In this document: positions 44,906 to 54,850 of the stretch, piece after piece
How the letters are laid out: each line of letters starts with the position of its first letter
Numbering within the stretch: the first letter of the stretch is position 1
Origin: Heterobilharzia americana
Taxonomy: Eukaryota; Platyhelminthes; Trematoda; Strigeidida; Schistosomatidae
DNA length: 64,000 nucleotides
NCBI GenBank assembly: GCA_944470555.2
Contig: OX104134.1
Coordinates: 77,122,678 to 77,186,677, forward strand
Direction of reading: 5' to 3'
Made by a program: the position numbers and the translations under genes
The notes under the pieces: generated by a model
The model's database searches: none
What the model saw: the letters and a program-made list of their open reading frames with translations, nothing else
What the model was told of the DNA's origin: nothing

Positions 44906-46179
44906 GATGAACAACGAATAGAGGAAGTGAGTGCAACCTATAAAACACTACACTGGACAAAGAAGTGAAGAAGAGTGCACGCAAAGACAAAAGACACTTC
45001 TAAGACACACTAGCAAGTGAAGCAGAACAGTGTGCAGGTGAGAGAGACAGAGATCTGACAACACTATACCAAATTAACACAAAGAGATCAACTCAGATGA
45101 AACCGATGAGAGATAGTGAATGAGATGCTAGTTGCGAAAGGGGAGAAACAAAGGAAACGATCGGCTGACCACTTCACAAAACTCTTCAATCGACCACCAC
45201 AACCACGTGCAACTCGTCCAGAAATACCAACAGTAGTCCAGACAAAAAATTACTAGTGAACATGAGCCCTCCGACGAGAGGAGAAGTGAATTTCTGAATG
45301 CCATACAGTCACTGAAATCCGAGAAAGCAGTATGACCAGATGGAATTCCTCAAGACACACTGAAAACAGACTCAGGGACTACAGTGATCATTCTCACAAC
45401 AATATTGTAGAAGGTTTCGAAGGAAGGACGGAATGATGGTACCTGACTGTAAATTGGAAGCAGATCTACCTTGTCAAACTCCCAAAGAATGGAGACCGAA
45501 GTCTTTGCGAGAACTGGATGGCAATCATTCACCAATCCTGTCCACACCAAACTAAATATTATGCCACATCATCCTGGAGAGACTAAGAAATGCTCTGCAC
45601 TCACAATTACAACGGGAACAGGCTGACTGGCTACCTTCAGGAAGAACAAATCATGTGTGGATCGAATTGCAACGCAACCACACTCTATGCATCATCATAG
45701 AACAGAGCATGGAATGGCAGTCAACTCAACTCAACTCAACTGAACCTCAACTTCATCGACTTTGAATAGGTCTTCGACCGAGGCGTCAACCGACAAGTAA
45801 TTTGACAGGCAGCTGCTTCAACACTGCACTTTGAGTGATACAAATCTTTATCAATCTCATTGAACTGCAGCTACATGCTATATGATGAGGCTGCATGCCA
45901 AGTGATTCACAATGGAAATCTCAGTGATGCCTTTGAAGTGAAGTGGAATGAGGTGGAGTGAATTGAAGTGAAGTGAGGACAGGGGAGAGGAGTAAGACAA
46001 GATTGTCATCTACTATCAACCATCATCTTCCTGATTGTGGTCGACTGGACCAGATCATGCAACAGACATTTGTGAGGAGTGAGAAGATGAGCATATGTTG
46101 ACTGGACGGATGAAGGATCCCAGGAGAAGATTTGTATTTCGCCAACGATGATGATGTATGTCTAATGTGTTGTTGCACA

Positions 46180-46679
46180 NNNNNNNNNNNNNNNNNNNNN
46201 NNNNNNNNNNNNNNNNNNNNNNNNNNNNNNNNNNNNNNNNNNNNNNNNNNNNNNNNNNNNNNNNNNNNNNNNNNNNNNNNNNNNNNNNNNNNNNNNNNNN
46301 NNNNNNNNNNNNNNNNNNNNNNNNNNNNNNNNNNNNNNNNNNNNNNNNNNNNNNNNNNNNNNNNNNNNNNNNNNNNNNNNNNNNNNNNNNNNNNNNNNNN
46401 NNNNNNNNNNNNNNNNNNNNNNNNNNNNNNNNNNNNNNNNNNNNNNNNNNNNNNNNNNNNNNNNNNNNNNNNNNNNNNNNNNNNNNNNNNNNNNNNNNNN
46501 NNNNNNNNNNNNNNNNNNNNNNNNNNNNNNNNNNNNNNNNNNNNNNNNNNNNNNNNNNNNNNNNNNNNNNNNNNNNNNNNNNNNNNNNNNNNNNNNNNNN
46601 NNNNNNNNNNNNNNNNNNNNNNNNNNNNNNNNNNNNNNNNNNNNNNNNNNNNNNNNNNNNNNNNNNNNNNNNNNNNNNN
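46180..46679. other. Assembly gap (500 N)
   Basis: Exactly 500 unknown bases. It separates plus-oriented copy D from minus-oriented copy E, so the 3' ends of both must lie in the missing or collapsed sequence. Confidence 0.98.
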
Positions 46680-46805
46680 TTGGAGTTTCTTTGGCTATTG
46701 GGTTGGTTTTCGGGGGTAGGGTTACCAGCCATATTCCCAACCTTCCCTCTTTATCCGGGCTTAGGACCGGTTAGTAACTAGTGAACTAGTTAACCAGGTG
46801 AGGTT
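46680..46805 (-). mobile_element. RTE-like retrotransposon, copy E, 5' end only
   Basis: On the minus strand it begins near 46,805 ('aacctcacctggttaactag') and continues 'ggttgggaatatggc' and on to a 'caatagccaaagaaactcc'-type 5' UTR. This is the same 5' end as copies A, C and D. The remainder is in the gap. Confidence 0.8.
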
Positions 46806-46849
46806 AAATATTCAGCAATGAGTAACTTTAAGAGCAGCATGATATTTCT

Positions 46850-47115
46850 CTTAACTGATCGGTAGTTTATTGACTGAAACCAACATCCTATTCAGTAAGA
46901 TCACCATAAAAAACCTGTGGATCAAGAGTGAGGAAAATATTTGATTCTGATTTAGAGAAAAAATTGAGCTAACGAAACGACTACCGACTGGCCATTGCAA
47001 GGTAACCAACTTCATGTTGTTTAGTCTTAAGTACTGACCGAATTCCATTGATTATTATGCAAAGTAAAACTTGGGACTAGGCAACATGAAGTTAATTACT
47101 CCTTAGTGACCAATC
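46850..47115. repeat. Uncharacterised dispersed repeat (family R), inverted pieces
   Basis: The minus strand of about 46,990-47,050 ('gaattcggtcagtac', 'aacaacatgaagttggttac') and the plus strand of about 47,075-47,112 ('caacatgaagttaattactc', 'agtgaccaatcaatgt') both match family R copies at 5.3, 29.1 and 29.95 kb. Two pieces thus lie in opposite orientation. Confidence 0.55.
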
Positions 47116-47345
47116 AATGTACCTAATTCAATCTTACGTAAGACTAGCTACGTCCCACATAGCTCAGTGGTAAAGTCTTTGGCTGCAGCACTGAGTGACG
47201 TGGGTTCAGGTCTCATGTGGGACATCAATTCTGTCAATGCGTCGGATGCGTCTTGCTGACAAGTGCCGGAAAGGACGAAACCTAGGTCCAGGGCTTTCTG
47301 CCAGTTGCATCCATCTAGTGAACAGCAAAATATTTCCATGTTCAT
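47115..47345 (+). repeat. tRNA-derived SINE type 3 with hammerhead
   Basis: A tRNA-like head occupies 47,152-47,222. GTCCCACAT and ATGTGGGAC form a perfect 9-bp acceptor-like stem. 'tagctcagtggt' is the A box and 'gggttcaggtctc' the B box. The ribozyme segment 47,241-47,300 follows, then 'gctttctgccagttgcatcc'. Internal Pol III boxes point to a SINE rather than a functional tRNA, since the B box and anticodon loop are altered and a long 3' extension follows. Confidence 0.8.
47241..47300 (+). ncRNA. Hammerhead ribozyme motif, SINE type 3, near-complete
   Basis: 'gtcttgctgacaagtgccgg' then 'aaaggacgaaacctaggtcc' then 'agggc'. Stem I GTCTTG/CAGGGC, stem III CCT/AGG with the flanking A-T pair, the GTC cleavage site and CGAAAC are all present. 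The only core defect seen is G8 to A (CTGACAA instead of CTGANGA). G8 is catalytic in hammerheads, so this copy should be inactive or very slow. Confidence 0.75.
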
Positions 47346-47409
47346 TCGAATGTTATCTGAAATGTAGAAAGTATTCGTCTTTAATATTTAAATTCATCTG
47401 AACATTGCT

Positions 47410-48900
47410 TTAGATGAAATGATTCATGGGACAAATTCGCTTCTACACAAGAAATTCAATTTTTCAAGGAAACAATATTGTATGCAGTGTAAAACGAAGA
47501 CTAGATAACCGAGCCAATCAAAAGGTACCAACGTCTTAGGAATATCTGTTTATTAGAGGATCATCGATATTGGATTGCCTTACCTTGAACTCTGACATAA
47601 TGTCTTCATTAAGCTAGCGATTCGGTACTAAACTTGATGGCTCTCCATCATGATACCCACTAGTTGACATGAAATAGTTGGAAGTATTCAACAAGCATTC
47701 ACATGCAACCTAAGTTTCCTGCTGGTTGGCAGGCAGGCAGAGGAGTAACGCTTCTCTTGCGGTGGTAGATACCCTTATTGATGAGTACCGGCAGAAAAAA
47801 CAATTTCAAGTAGGATTTTTCATTGTGTAAATCCAATCACTCAATAGCGAAAAAGTTCAGATCATTGATAAATCACTACTTCAACTAATCCATTCACAAT
47901 GTTCAAGTAACTGATGATAAGAAAGTCAAAAGTAGAGACGTGGAGACTTACTGCCAGAGTAAACTAAAAGCGTACTAATAAAATATTACGTTATTCGGCT
48001 GCAGTGAATTTTTGTATGTTGAACATTGATTTGTTAATCTCATGTGCAATCTAACCCACCTTTTCAAATTATGGTGATAGCAGTTCACAAAAAACATACA
48101 AATAGGAAAAGTAAATGACTTACTTTTTAGTAAAGGCCTATGCGAAGCTTTCAGTAACTTTTCGTAAAATTACTTGTGTCCAAATCTACTTTTGTCATGA
48201 ATAGTGTCTTCGACATTTGGTTCAAGTAAAGGTACTAACACTAACGAATTCTCAACTATCATACCTTTGCCTGTTACTATCTAGGTCAGTTTGAGCTGAA
48301 CACAGTGTACTCACTAGGAAAACATAAGGTAGTTTAGAAGAAACTCAGATGAATACAGTTAGTATTTTGTTATGACTACGTTTTGATTGGCTGATATCAA
48401 TTAGGAGTTGACGTGGATCAGGATATTGAGTAAATATAAAAAATATGGTGTTGAGATACTGATAGGTTCCATCTCATCCTGCTGAGGAAGAAAATTATCC
48501 ACTTAAAACTCATCGAAGAGTATTTGTCGAGATAGTTAGAAGTTTATCCAGGGTGTATTTTTCCACTAAATACATACTGACATTTTGAGTAACTAAAGGA
48601 AGTTAAATAATACACATTTGTGTTTAGAGTAGAAAAATTGACAAGGGATTATGAAACAAAATGTAATTAAGCAATACAGGATGGAAATACGGCAAAATAG
48701 GAAAATGAACGAAGGGTTATGAAGATAAAACTGCGATCATGTAATACCAGATAAACCCATGATAGAGTAGGAAAATAAACAGGGGATTATGAAAATAAGA
48801 TTGTAATTACGTAGTCCAGGTTAAATCTATGACACAGTAGAAAAATGATTGAGGTATACATGTGTAGTTACCTGATATAAAACAAAATGAATCTGTGGCA
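47410..48900. other. AT-rich sequence, no gene seen
   Basis: Three imperfect repeats of a unit containing 'gaaaataaacaggggattat'-type sequence occur between about 48,630 and 48,860, giving a weak tandem pattern of roughly 70-80 bases. Nothing else was recognised. Confidence 0.4.
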
Positions 48901-48909
48901 TACAACGCT

Positions 48910-49368
48910 TTATGATGGCCATGACAAAGATGAAGATTGGACATACATTTTTCGCACGCATAACGCAGGTCTGAACTTCTGGATTACTAGTCCTTCAGCT
49001 AGAGGCAGATGTCTTGATTTCACTCCCTTCGAGTGGTCTGAACGGACCCTGTAGAGAATTTCGAATGAGCTCTCGAAAGGAACTAAGAGGACTGAGTTCA
49101 TGAGGTGTTGTATTATCGAACTGAAGATGCATTTGCGTTCTCCCTTTGCAAGCCAGACTGGGTAGTGTTCGCGGACACGTTTTTCAAGCGTACGCATGTT
49201 ACGGCTGATGTACTCAGCTCCACAAGAGCAAGTAACCTGGTATACACACATTGATGTGGCCCAACGCATCGGCTTGTCTTTCACACATTGACCGAAAAGC
49301 TTTCGCACGAGAAAATCATCCAAAGGTTGGCGGCGAAGTGTGTTCTGTTTATGGATTTTGACAATCAT
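48910..49368 (-). pseudogene. PLE GIY-YIG endonuclease domain, open frame
   Basis: 152 codons without a stop. The C-x-C-G-x-E-Y-I-S-R segment lies at about residues 48-57, E-H-Y-P-V-W-L at about 67-73 and the terminal C-V-R-K-M-Y near residue 140. As in other PLEs, the nuclease sits at the C-terminus of the RT protein. It lacks its own start and promoter. Confidence 0.75.
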
Positions 49369-49675
49369 TTCCTCAGGATCTCTGCAGCAATATCATTTTT
49401 GAATTCAAAATTCAACAAAAGAATCTTTTTCGGCGCCAAATGTCTTTGTTCACTTGGGTTCTTTGGTTTTATGTTCTTATCTATGAATCTGATCGGGAAA
49501 CTGTTTTCCGCTAGAGTTCGTCGAAGTGTTTGCAGTTCTCCGTCAGCCGTGTCCTCAGTACACATTTTCCTGATCCTCGAGGAAAGTGAATGAGTAAGAT
49601 TTCTTTTCCTGCATAGGAGGACTGGACTCTGAAAATTAACAAATTTTCCGTTCCATGTAGGCTTTCTGTGAAGTG
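48910..49675 (-). mobile_element. Penelope-like element, connector and GIY-YIG endonuclease, minus strand
   Basis: Reading down from 49,675: RKPTWNGKFVNFQSPVLL, then LQTLRRTLAENSFPIRFIDK, KKILLLNFEFKNDIAAEIL, then a frameshift into the 152-codon frame 49,368-48,910. That frame contains RRQPLDDFLVRKLFG, VYQVTCSCGAEYISRNMRTL (nuclease core, Y-I-G-R changed to Y-I-S-R), EHYPVWLAKGERK, SSFEILYRVRSDHSKG and LAEGLVIQKFRPALCVRKMY. This is the longest uninterrupted GIY-YIG frame in the window. The RT palm with Y-V-D-D is missing, so it is 5'-truncated. The core Gly to Ser change probably weakens the nuclease. Confidence 0.85.
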
Positions 49676-52600
49676 AAGTGAATTATCGTCTTTGTTTGAA
49701 GTTGAACATCAAGAAAATGGAAGGTTGAGTTTGATTCTGATTCTAGAGTGAATTTGGTTGAAGGGTGGGCATTGTTGAAAGTATGAAGCAAGTTGTAAAC
49801 TTCAAGTTTTCACCACTTATTTACCCATTTGAAGTTAATGATTTGAACTATCCGGATCACAACGTAAAGTGGTCAAATACAATCTATAGGACACTGTTGA
49901 ATTCATTTCAATAGTCAAAAACAAGAAACTTATTAGGAAAACAATTGTTTCTGCGTGTTAACTTCCGTGTATACTAATGTTTCTCTGTTGAAAACAACTG
50001 ATTCTTGTATGGTTCACTGTTAAATAACAACATGGAAGTAGGCATGTCACTTAAAACAACACGAGAGCTGCTTTTTCGTCGCACATTTGATGAAGTTGAC
50101 AATGGATAACAAACGAGGTAGTTTGTAATTTAGCGTGTAATACCTTTAGATGTGTATTTATGGGTTTTCCGTGAGATGAAAATTGATGTGTATAAACCAA
50201 ACTTTGAGCATTTATGCATCAAAGTGAATCAGTCAAATATAGCGTGAACTAGTGATAATATATTTACAGTTTTTCTGTATGAACTGTTAAAACCAGTGAT
50301 ACTAAGAAAAGAAATAGGTGTTCCATTATTTTCCGGTAAAGTTTGGACCTATAACCCCCTTACGCAAACAGCCTTAATATGAACTGCAAAGCAATCATGA
50401 CTTGACAGTACATCATCACTATGAAACGAGGACTAGTGAACCCAAAAGTCTGTATTCATTTAATATTCAGCTGCCTTTGGATATCATTCCTTTATGAAAT
50501 CTAGAGCACTTTAATTCAGTATCTTCATATATTTTTCTTTATTCTAAGTTCAATAATTTTATACTGTATTAATTCACTTCCACAAAAGTAACATTTTGGA
50601 TAAGGCTATCTGTTTACCACACGTATTTTATGAAGTCGGATCGTTACTTTCGCCAAAGTCTCGTGTTTGTCTTCGAAATCAATGGAGAACTAAATGACCT
50701 TCACTGACAGCAATAGCTATCTGAAAGCTCTACAGTCACAATCAGTGCCTACACTGTTGTTATTGCCCCACCTGACGTAAAACTACTTACTCTCAGAAAT
50801 TAGCTGTCAGAACTCTTCCCCTACTTCCTAGGCAGAATCTTATATTAACGGATATCAGAAAAAAGGGTACTAGGGTTGTGAAAACATATAAATCTATATG
50901 CATATCATCCAATAGTGACTAAAGAATTTGGATAGAGAGTTCCATCCTTCTGGAGAGCTATTTTTCAGTTGTACATACATATTTTCTTTATCCTGTTTTC
51001 TGACAGCTTACACAATCATTCCTGCTGTCTGTTCCCTCTTCCATTTCTTTTCATTTTAGTAGCTTAATGCTTATCTAGACACACTTGTTTCCTCTCTCTC
51101 TCTCTCTCTCTTTTCTGCCGTCCTCATAAGAGAAAGGCTAAATGCTTCGTCAGCGATCAAAACATTATTATTCCGAAAAGGCATTCTTTTGTTGATTAAG
51201 TGCCCATAGTCCTATCCTAGCATGAAATGACAAACATATTCCTATTTTAAAAGTGAGCTATTGCTGTTCCTTGTACACTGGAAACTGTTTTGAAGCGGAC
51301 TTCATTCTATTTAGCACCGAGTGGAGATTCTGATGAGTTGCGTTCTGTGACTTTGCTCACACTGCTAATCATTATCACATTCAGTGGGTATCTATGATCT
51401 TAGCACTTTCACATTGAATTGGATGATTTCATGTAGCAGTTTTTGCTGTGTGGTATATTTGTTGCAAAGATACTTGATATTTTCTGCTGTCAGTGTTTAT
51501 ACATTACGGTCCAGTTACTAAGTTACTTTCAGTCAAGTGATCTGTTTTACTGCCTGGTGGAATAGGAGGATAATCATACCTCAGAACCTGTATATGCCTG
51601 TGTTTTAGGTAATTTATTGTTATTACTACTATTATTAGTGGTAGTATGTATGTATGAATGGACTAGTGAATGAAAGCTATTTAAGCACCCTCCCGTGACG
51701 TTGGGTAGTTTCGTTTGAACAGGAATTTTCCTGAATTTAACTCATATCTGCTTATTTATACTTTAGTTTACGTGACAGATTCAGATTACTTCAGCAACAA
51801 AAGAACCGGTCAGTAGATAATCGTGTACAATACACACATAACAACAGTAATGATCAATAAACCGCTTAGAGTACGCTCATATAAAATAAAAGAGAATAAA
51901 TAATAAGTTTAATATACCTGGGATTTCTAGATTTTTTCTGTTGAACACGATGGAAAGAGAAGAAAAAAGCTTTTATTCTTTATTTATAACCAACAAGAAA
52001 TCACGCTGAAAAACGAAAGCAATTTTGATAAGACCCAGAAAAAATCAACAGGGAAGTGAAAAATCTAACTTAAATAAACATTTGTTTTTCTTTCATGTAT
52101 GTTAACAGTCTTTCAAGAACAGCGGTAATAGTGGTGGGAGCAGTTATGCTGTTCTTGTCAGTGGTGGTGGCGATACAAAAGAGTCAAGTTGAAACAGCTT
52201 ATCATAGTCGACCTCAAAAGTACACAGACAAGTATACGTTTATACAGAGACACATGTGTAAACACGAAGAACGCGGCATCTATATGTGTGCATGTGTGTA
52301 CAACTCGAATTAATCCAACTTTAAGGAATATATATTTATATAGTGTTCTTATCTTTACTATTCTGTGATGTTCAGTTTTAGGAAGTAAAGTGTCCACGAT
52401 AAAAAAAGAAGTAATAAGCAAATAAACAAAGGTCAAGAAATCCATAATTCTGACGTATATACGGCACATGGAATGGGTTAATGTGTGTGTGTGTGTGAGG
52501 AAGAGAGAGAGAGAGAGAGAAAAAAAAAATAATCGCAAGCTGGATGCTAATTCTGGTTATGCTGATTACATGACTGATATGTGTTCTGTTATGATGTCTA

Positions 52601-52825
52601 CTATTTCGTTTACTGTCAGATTAGATAGAATAGTTCAGTTAATTAGCAAGCTGTTAGCTTACTACTATGTGTATTCATAAACTGAGGTCATAAGTGGCAG
52701 TGTTCGTGCAGCCAACTTCTAACCTTTACACAAACAAATACACCTACATCTCAATGCACAGATATTGTATTGTATTGTACATACTGCATCAATATAAAAA
52801 ATGCATAAGAATGAAAAAATGTGAG
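49676..52825. other. AT-rich sequence with simple repeats, no gene seen
   Basis: (TC)n lies at about 51,091-51,112. (GT)n, (GA)n and A9 follow one another at 52,482-52,529. A short ATT/ACT run lies near 51,614-51,640. No reading frame with a recognisable motif was found. Confidence 0.45.
52482..52529. repeat. Compound microsatellite (GT)n-(GA)n-(A)n
   Basis: About eight GT units, nine GA units and nine A in succession. Confidence 0.9.
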
Positions 52826-52828
52826 TGA

Positions 52829-53119
52829 AAGGTGTGCCTGCTTACTGTTATTGTGGATAAACATAGTGAACATCTCGTTTTGGAAACCTGTAGACAAAGT
52901 CTTGAGCATCATGAATTTAAAAAATTTCGACGTGAGTTCCACAGCCTCCTTTGTACTTATTGGCGTATTTTATACCACAGTATCACTCGTATTTGTGCCA
53001 AGATTCCAAATGGTGCCATTCCATGCTGGAGATATGAACTTCAGCCGATAACTGAGTATCCATACTTACCTGGTACTGGGTTCGGGGTGGAGGCTCACCA
53101 TTGCACTTCGGTCGGTTAA
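52829..53119 (+). CDS. Candidate exon or ORF, unrecognised
   Basis: An open frame of about 97 codons with no ATG at its start. It reads CLLTVIVDKHSEHLVLETCR, EHHEFKKFRREFHSLLCTYW, RICAKIPNGAIPCWRYELQ, PITEYPYLPGTGFGVEAHHC and ends at TAA (53,117-53,119). The composition (Cys, Trp, His, Arg rich) is more protein-like than its surroundings. 'gtgaaag|gtgtgc' before it could be an acceptor but has a poor pyrimidine tract. No family is recognised; it may be part of a decayed transposon. Confidence 0.22.
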   Translation, partial: KVCLLTVIVDKHSEHLVLETCRQSLEHHEFKKFRREFHSLLCTYWRILYHSITRICAKIPNGAIPCWRYELQPITEYPYLPGTGFGVEAHHCTSVG

Positions 53120-53960
53120 AACTCACTGCGAAATGGACAACGCTTGATGGTGCAGACACATGAATTTAGAAGGAAGTAGTAATAAGAACTGGAAATTGAG
53201 CTCTATAAGTTCTAATCAATAACTGTCATACTGTTGCGTGTGTATCGTGTTATATGAGACCAAGTTATCCTCTCTTAACGCTCTATCAAGATGATTGCTA
53301 CTGCTGGTTTGTTAGGAAAATGATTGAATGGATATTAGATTTTATCAGAGATCAACACCAGCTGGTAAACCGCTTAGAATCATGGGGGCAGGATAAATAT
53401 TTAGACCTAGTTTAGAACTTCCTACCAGTACAAGAAGGAGTCATAGATGGTTAGATCATGTGCTGACAACACTATCACTCAGTTTCTGGATTATAACCCA
53501 ATGGTTCTCTAGCTGTTATTGATATTTGGTGAGAGATGACAGTTATCAGTTAAAGTTACGGAATAGAAATTCGTTTGCATATGCTGACAGACTGTAGTTG
53601 ATTTAGGATTCCAAACGCGATGAACAGCGTTCTGTAAATTTGGTGTGCAGACACGTTACTTATTAAACTACATGATTTGTAGTCAATATAGCTTTTATAA
53701 AATCTGGATTGCAGAGAAATATGTCTTGTGACCAACTGGTCCACTACGAGGTAAGGATATATTTTATCCCACTCATCAGGCTTGCTAAAGAACACTCAAT
53801 ACAACCATCTGGTGGTAGCCAAGAGCTATTATGAAATATAGAATGGCTTTAAGAACATTATAATTTTTTTCCTTCAATAGTGTTGTCGATTCAATATGTA
53901 CTGATAGATTTTGAACTATCATTATTCTTTTTGGAGGTCTGTGGTATTTTATGCCTTTCA
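53120..53960. other. AT-rich sequence, no gene seen
   Basis: Minus-strand frames at 53,556-53,973 show no recognisable motif. Confidence 0.4.
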
Positions 53961-53974
53961 AGTTGGTATTCATC

Positions 53975-54120
53975 GCGGACTGACTGATACAAAGGGAGAG
54001 ATAGACAGAGCCTGGGGACCCTGGATAGTAGTTTCGTCCTAGTATTGGACTCCTCAGCAGTGTGCAATCATGACCCCACCGCGAATCGTGGCCAACACGA
54101 TATCACTGAACGATTGTATC
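53975..54120 (-). repeat. tRNA-derived SINE type 2 with hammerhead
   Basis: Minus strand: 'gttggccacgattcgcggtg' and the B-box-like 'gtggggtcatgattgcac' precede the ribozyme segment, followed by 'cagggtccccaggctctgtc'. It is the same family as 19,960-20,110. Confidence 0.6.
54011..54068 (-). ncRNA. Hammerhead ribozyme motif, SINE type 2, core intact
   Basis: Minus strand: 'cacactgctgaggagtccaa' then 'tactaggacgaaactactat' then 'ccagg'. CTGAGGAG fits CUGANGA with N7 = G. GTCC/GGAC forms stem II, GAAA is intact, and CACTG/CAGGG gives a partial stem I. Stem III (CTACTA) no longer pairs. Confidence 0.6.
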
Positions 54121-54649
54121 GGAGTTTAATGGTCCACAATTTTCGAAGAAATTATCTACTGATTTCGGAATTTCGTTGCATTTCATGAATTAATTGTTCG
54201 ACTTTTTTATTTCATAGTGAAGGATAAACAAATCTCTCAATGTATAGATGATACATATGCTTACATACATTATCACAAAGGTGTATGAATTATTTCAAAA
54301 CCTTTGTTTACTGAACAATGTAGACCCTTGAAAATAAGTCTTTTTTATCAGTTATTCTAAACACCTGAGAGATAAAGCTAAATTAATGCTAGTTAAGTCG
54401 GAAGCCTAGAATGAAGGCATACTTTCGTTCAACTTATAATTAATTACTTGGTACAGGTCATATTTAAAGGTTGAAACATTTAGCGTTCAGATGATATACC
54501 AATCTTTGAAAGGTGATGTAACACATTTGAATTATCTATAAATTGGGGTATCAAAAAGTTCTATACTTTTGCCTTAGCCATAAGATATGATGATGGTCTA
54601 AGCCAAAAATGCAGTTCTAAAAACATAGTTCAACGTGATGTTTACCATT

Positions 54650-54850
54650 CATCTTGGTGACTAGTATTGGAATCCAGGACATACATCTCGTCATGTTTAG
54701 GATTCACCATTTTGGTGTACCTGCACCTTAATGAGTGGTGTTGTCCCCACTGAGACTCGGACCCAGTACCCATCACTTCAGATGTCAAAACGTTACCTAC
54801 TAGGCCACTGGGGCACAAGGGCCACCTTTCATGCAACGGCTGTTAGATTT
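54650..54850 (-). repeat. Sm-alpha-like tRNA-derived SINE, minus copy
   Basis: Minus strand: 'ggcccttgtgccccagtggc', 'ctagtaggtaacg' (A-box region), B-box-like 'gggtccgagtctcag', spacer 'gtggggacaacaccactc', then the ribozyme segment 54,725-54,667 and 'ttccaatactagtcaccaag'. The layout equals that at 63,340-63,545. Confidence 0.8.
54667..54725 (-). ncRNA. Hammerhead ribozyme motif, Sm-alpha type, degenerate
   Basis: Minus strand: 'caggtacaccaaaatggtga' to 'gatgtatgtcctggattcca'. The GTC cleavage site and CTGGAT arm are kept. The CTGA core (AAATGGTGA) and CGAAA are lost. Confidence 0.55.

Larger units (their letters stand above)
43008..46179 (+). mobile_element. RTE-like retrotransposon, copy D (5' complete, 3' end lost in gap)
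   Basis: The 5' end 'gaacctcgcctggttaacaa' matches copy C. The element reads through the endonuclease (43,295-44,100; VNNLLRYSHPNDNHEHTEF, SGYHDLVISSTAS, ENEGVFADFCAFN-type sequence near 43,980) and the linker. RT motif 0 (LNAIQSLKSEKA, DGIPQD) is near 45,290-45,360, then EQSMEWQSTQLN near 45,700, and the gap at 46,180 cuts the palm (FANDDDVCL). It is the closest relative of copy A and shares its pentanucleotide arrays at 43,398-43,435, 44,510-44,568, 45,721-45,745 and 45,938-45,980. It also has its own array at 44,800-44,905. A 145-bp insertion sits at 44,302-44,445. Confidence 0.88.

Noticed and set aside
46055..46781. Long frames of about 200 codons on both strands
   Set aside because: They run through the 500-N gap, so their length is meaningless.
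47152..47222. A functional tRNA gene
   Set aside because: The acceptor-like stem is perfect, but the B box departs from consensus, the anticodon arm is unclear and a SINE body with a hammerhead follows without a break. SINE head is the better call.
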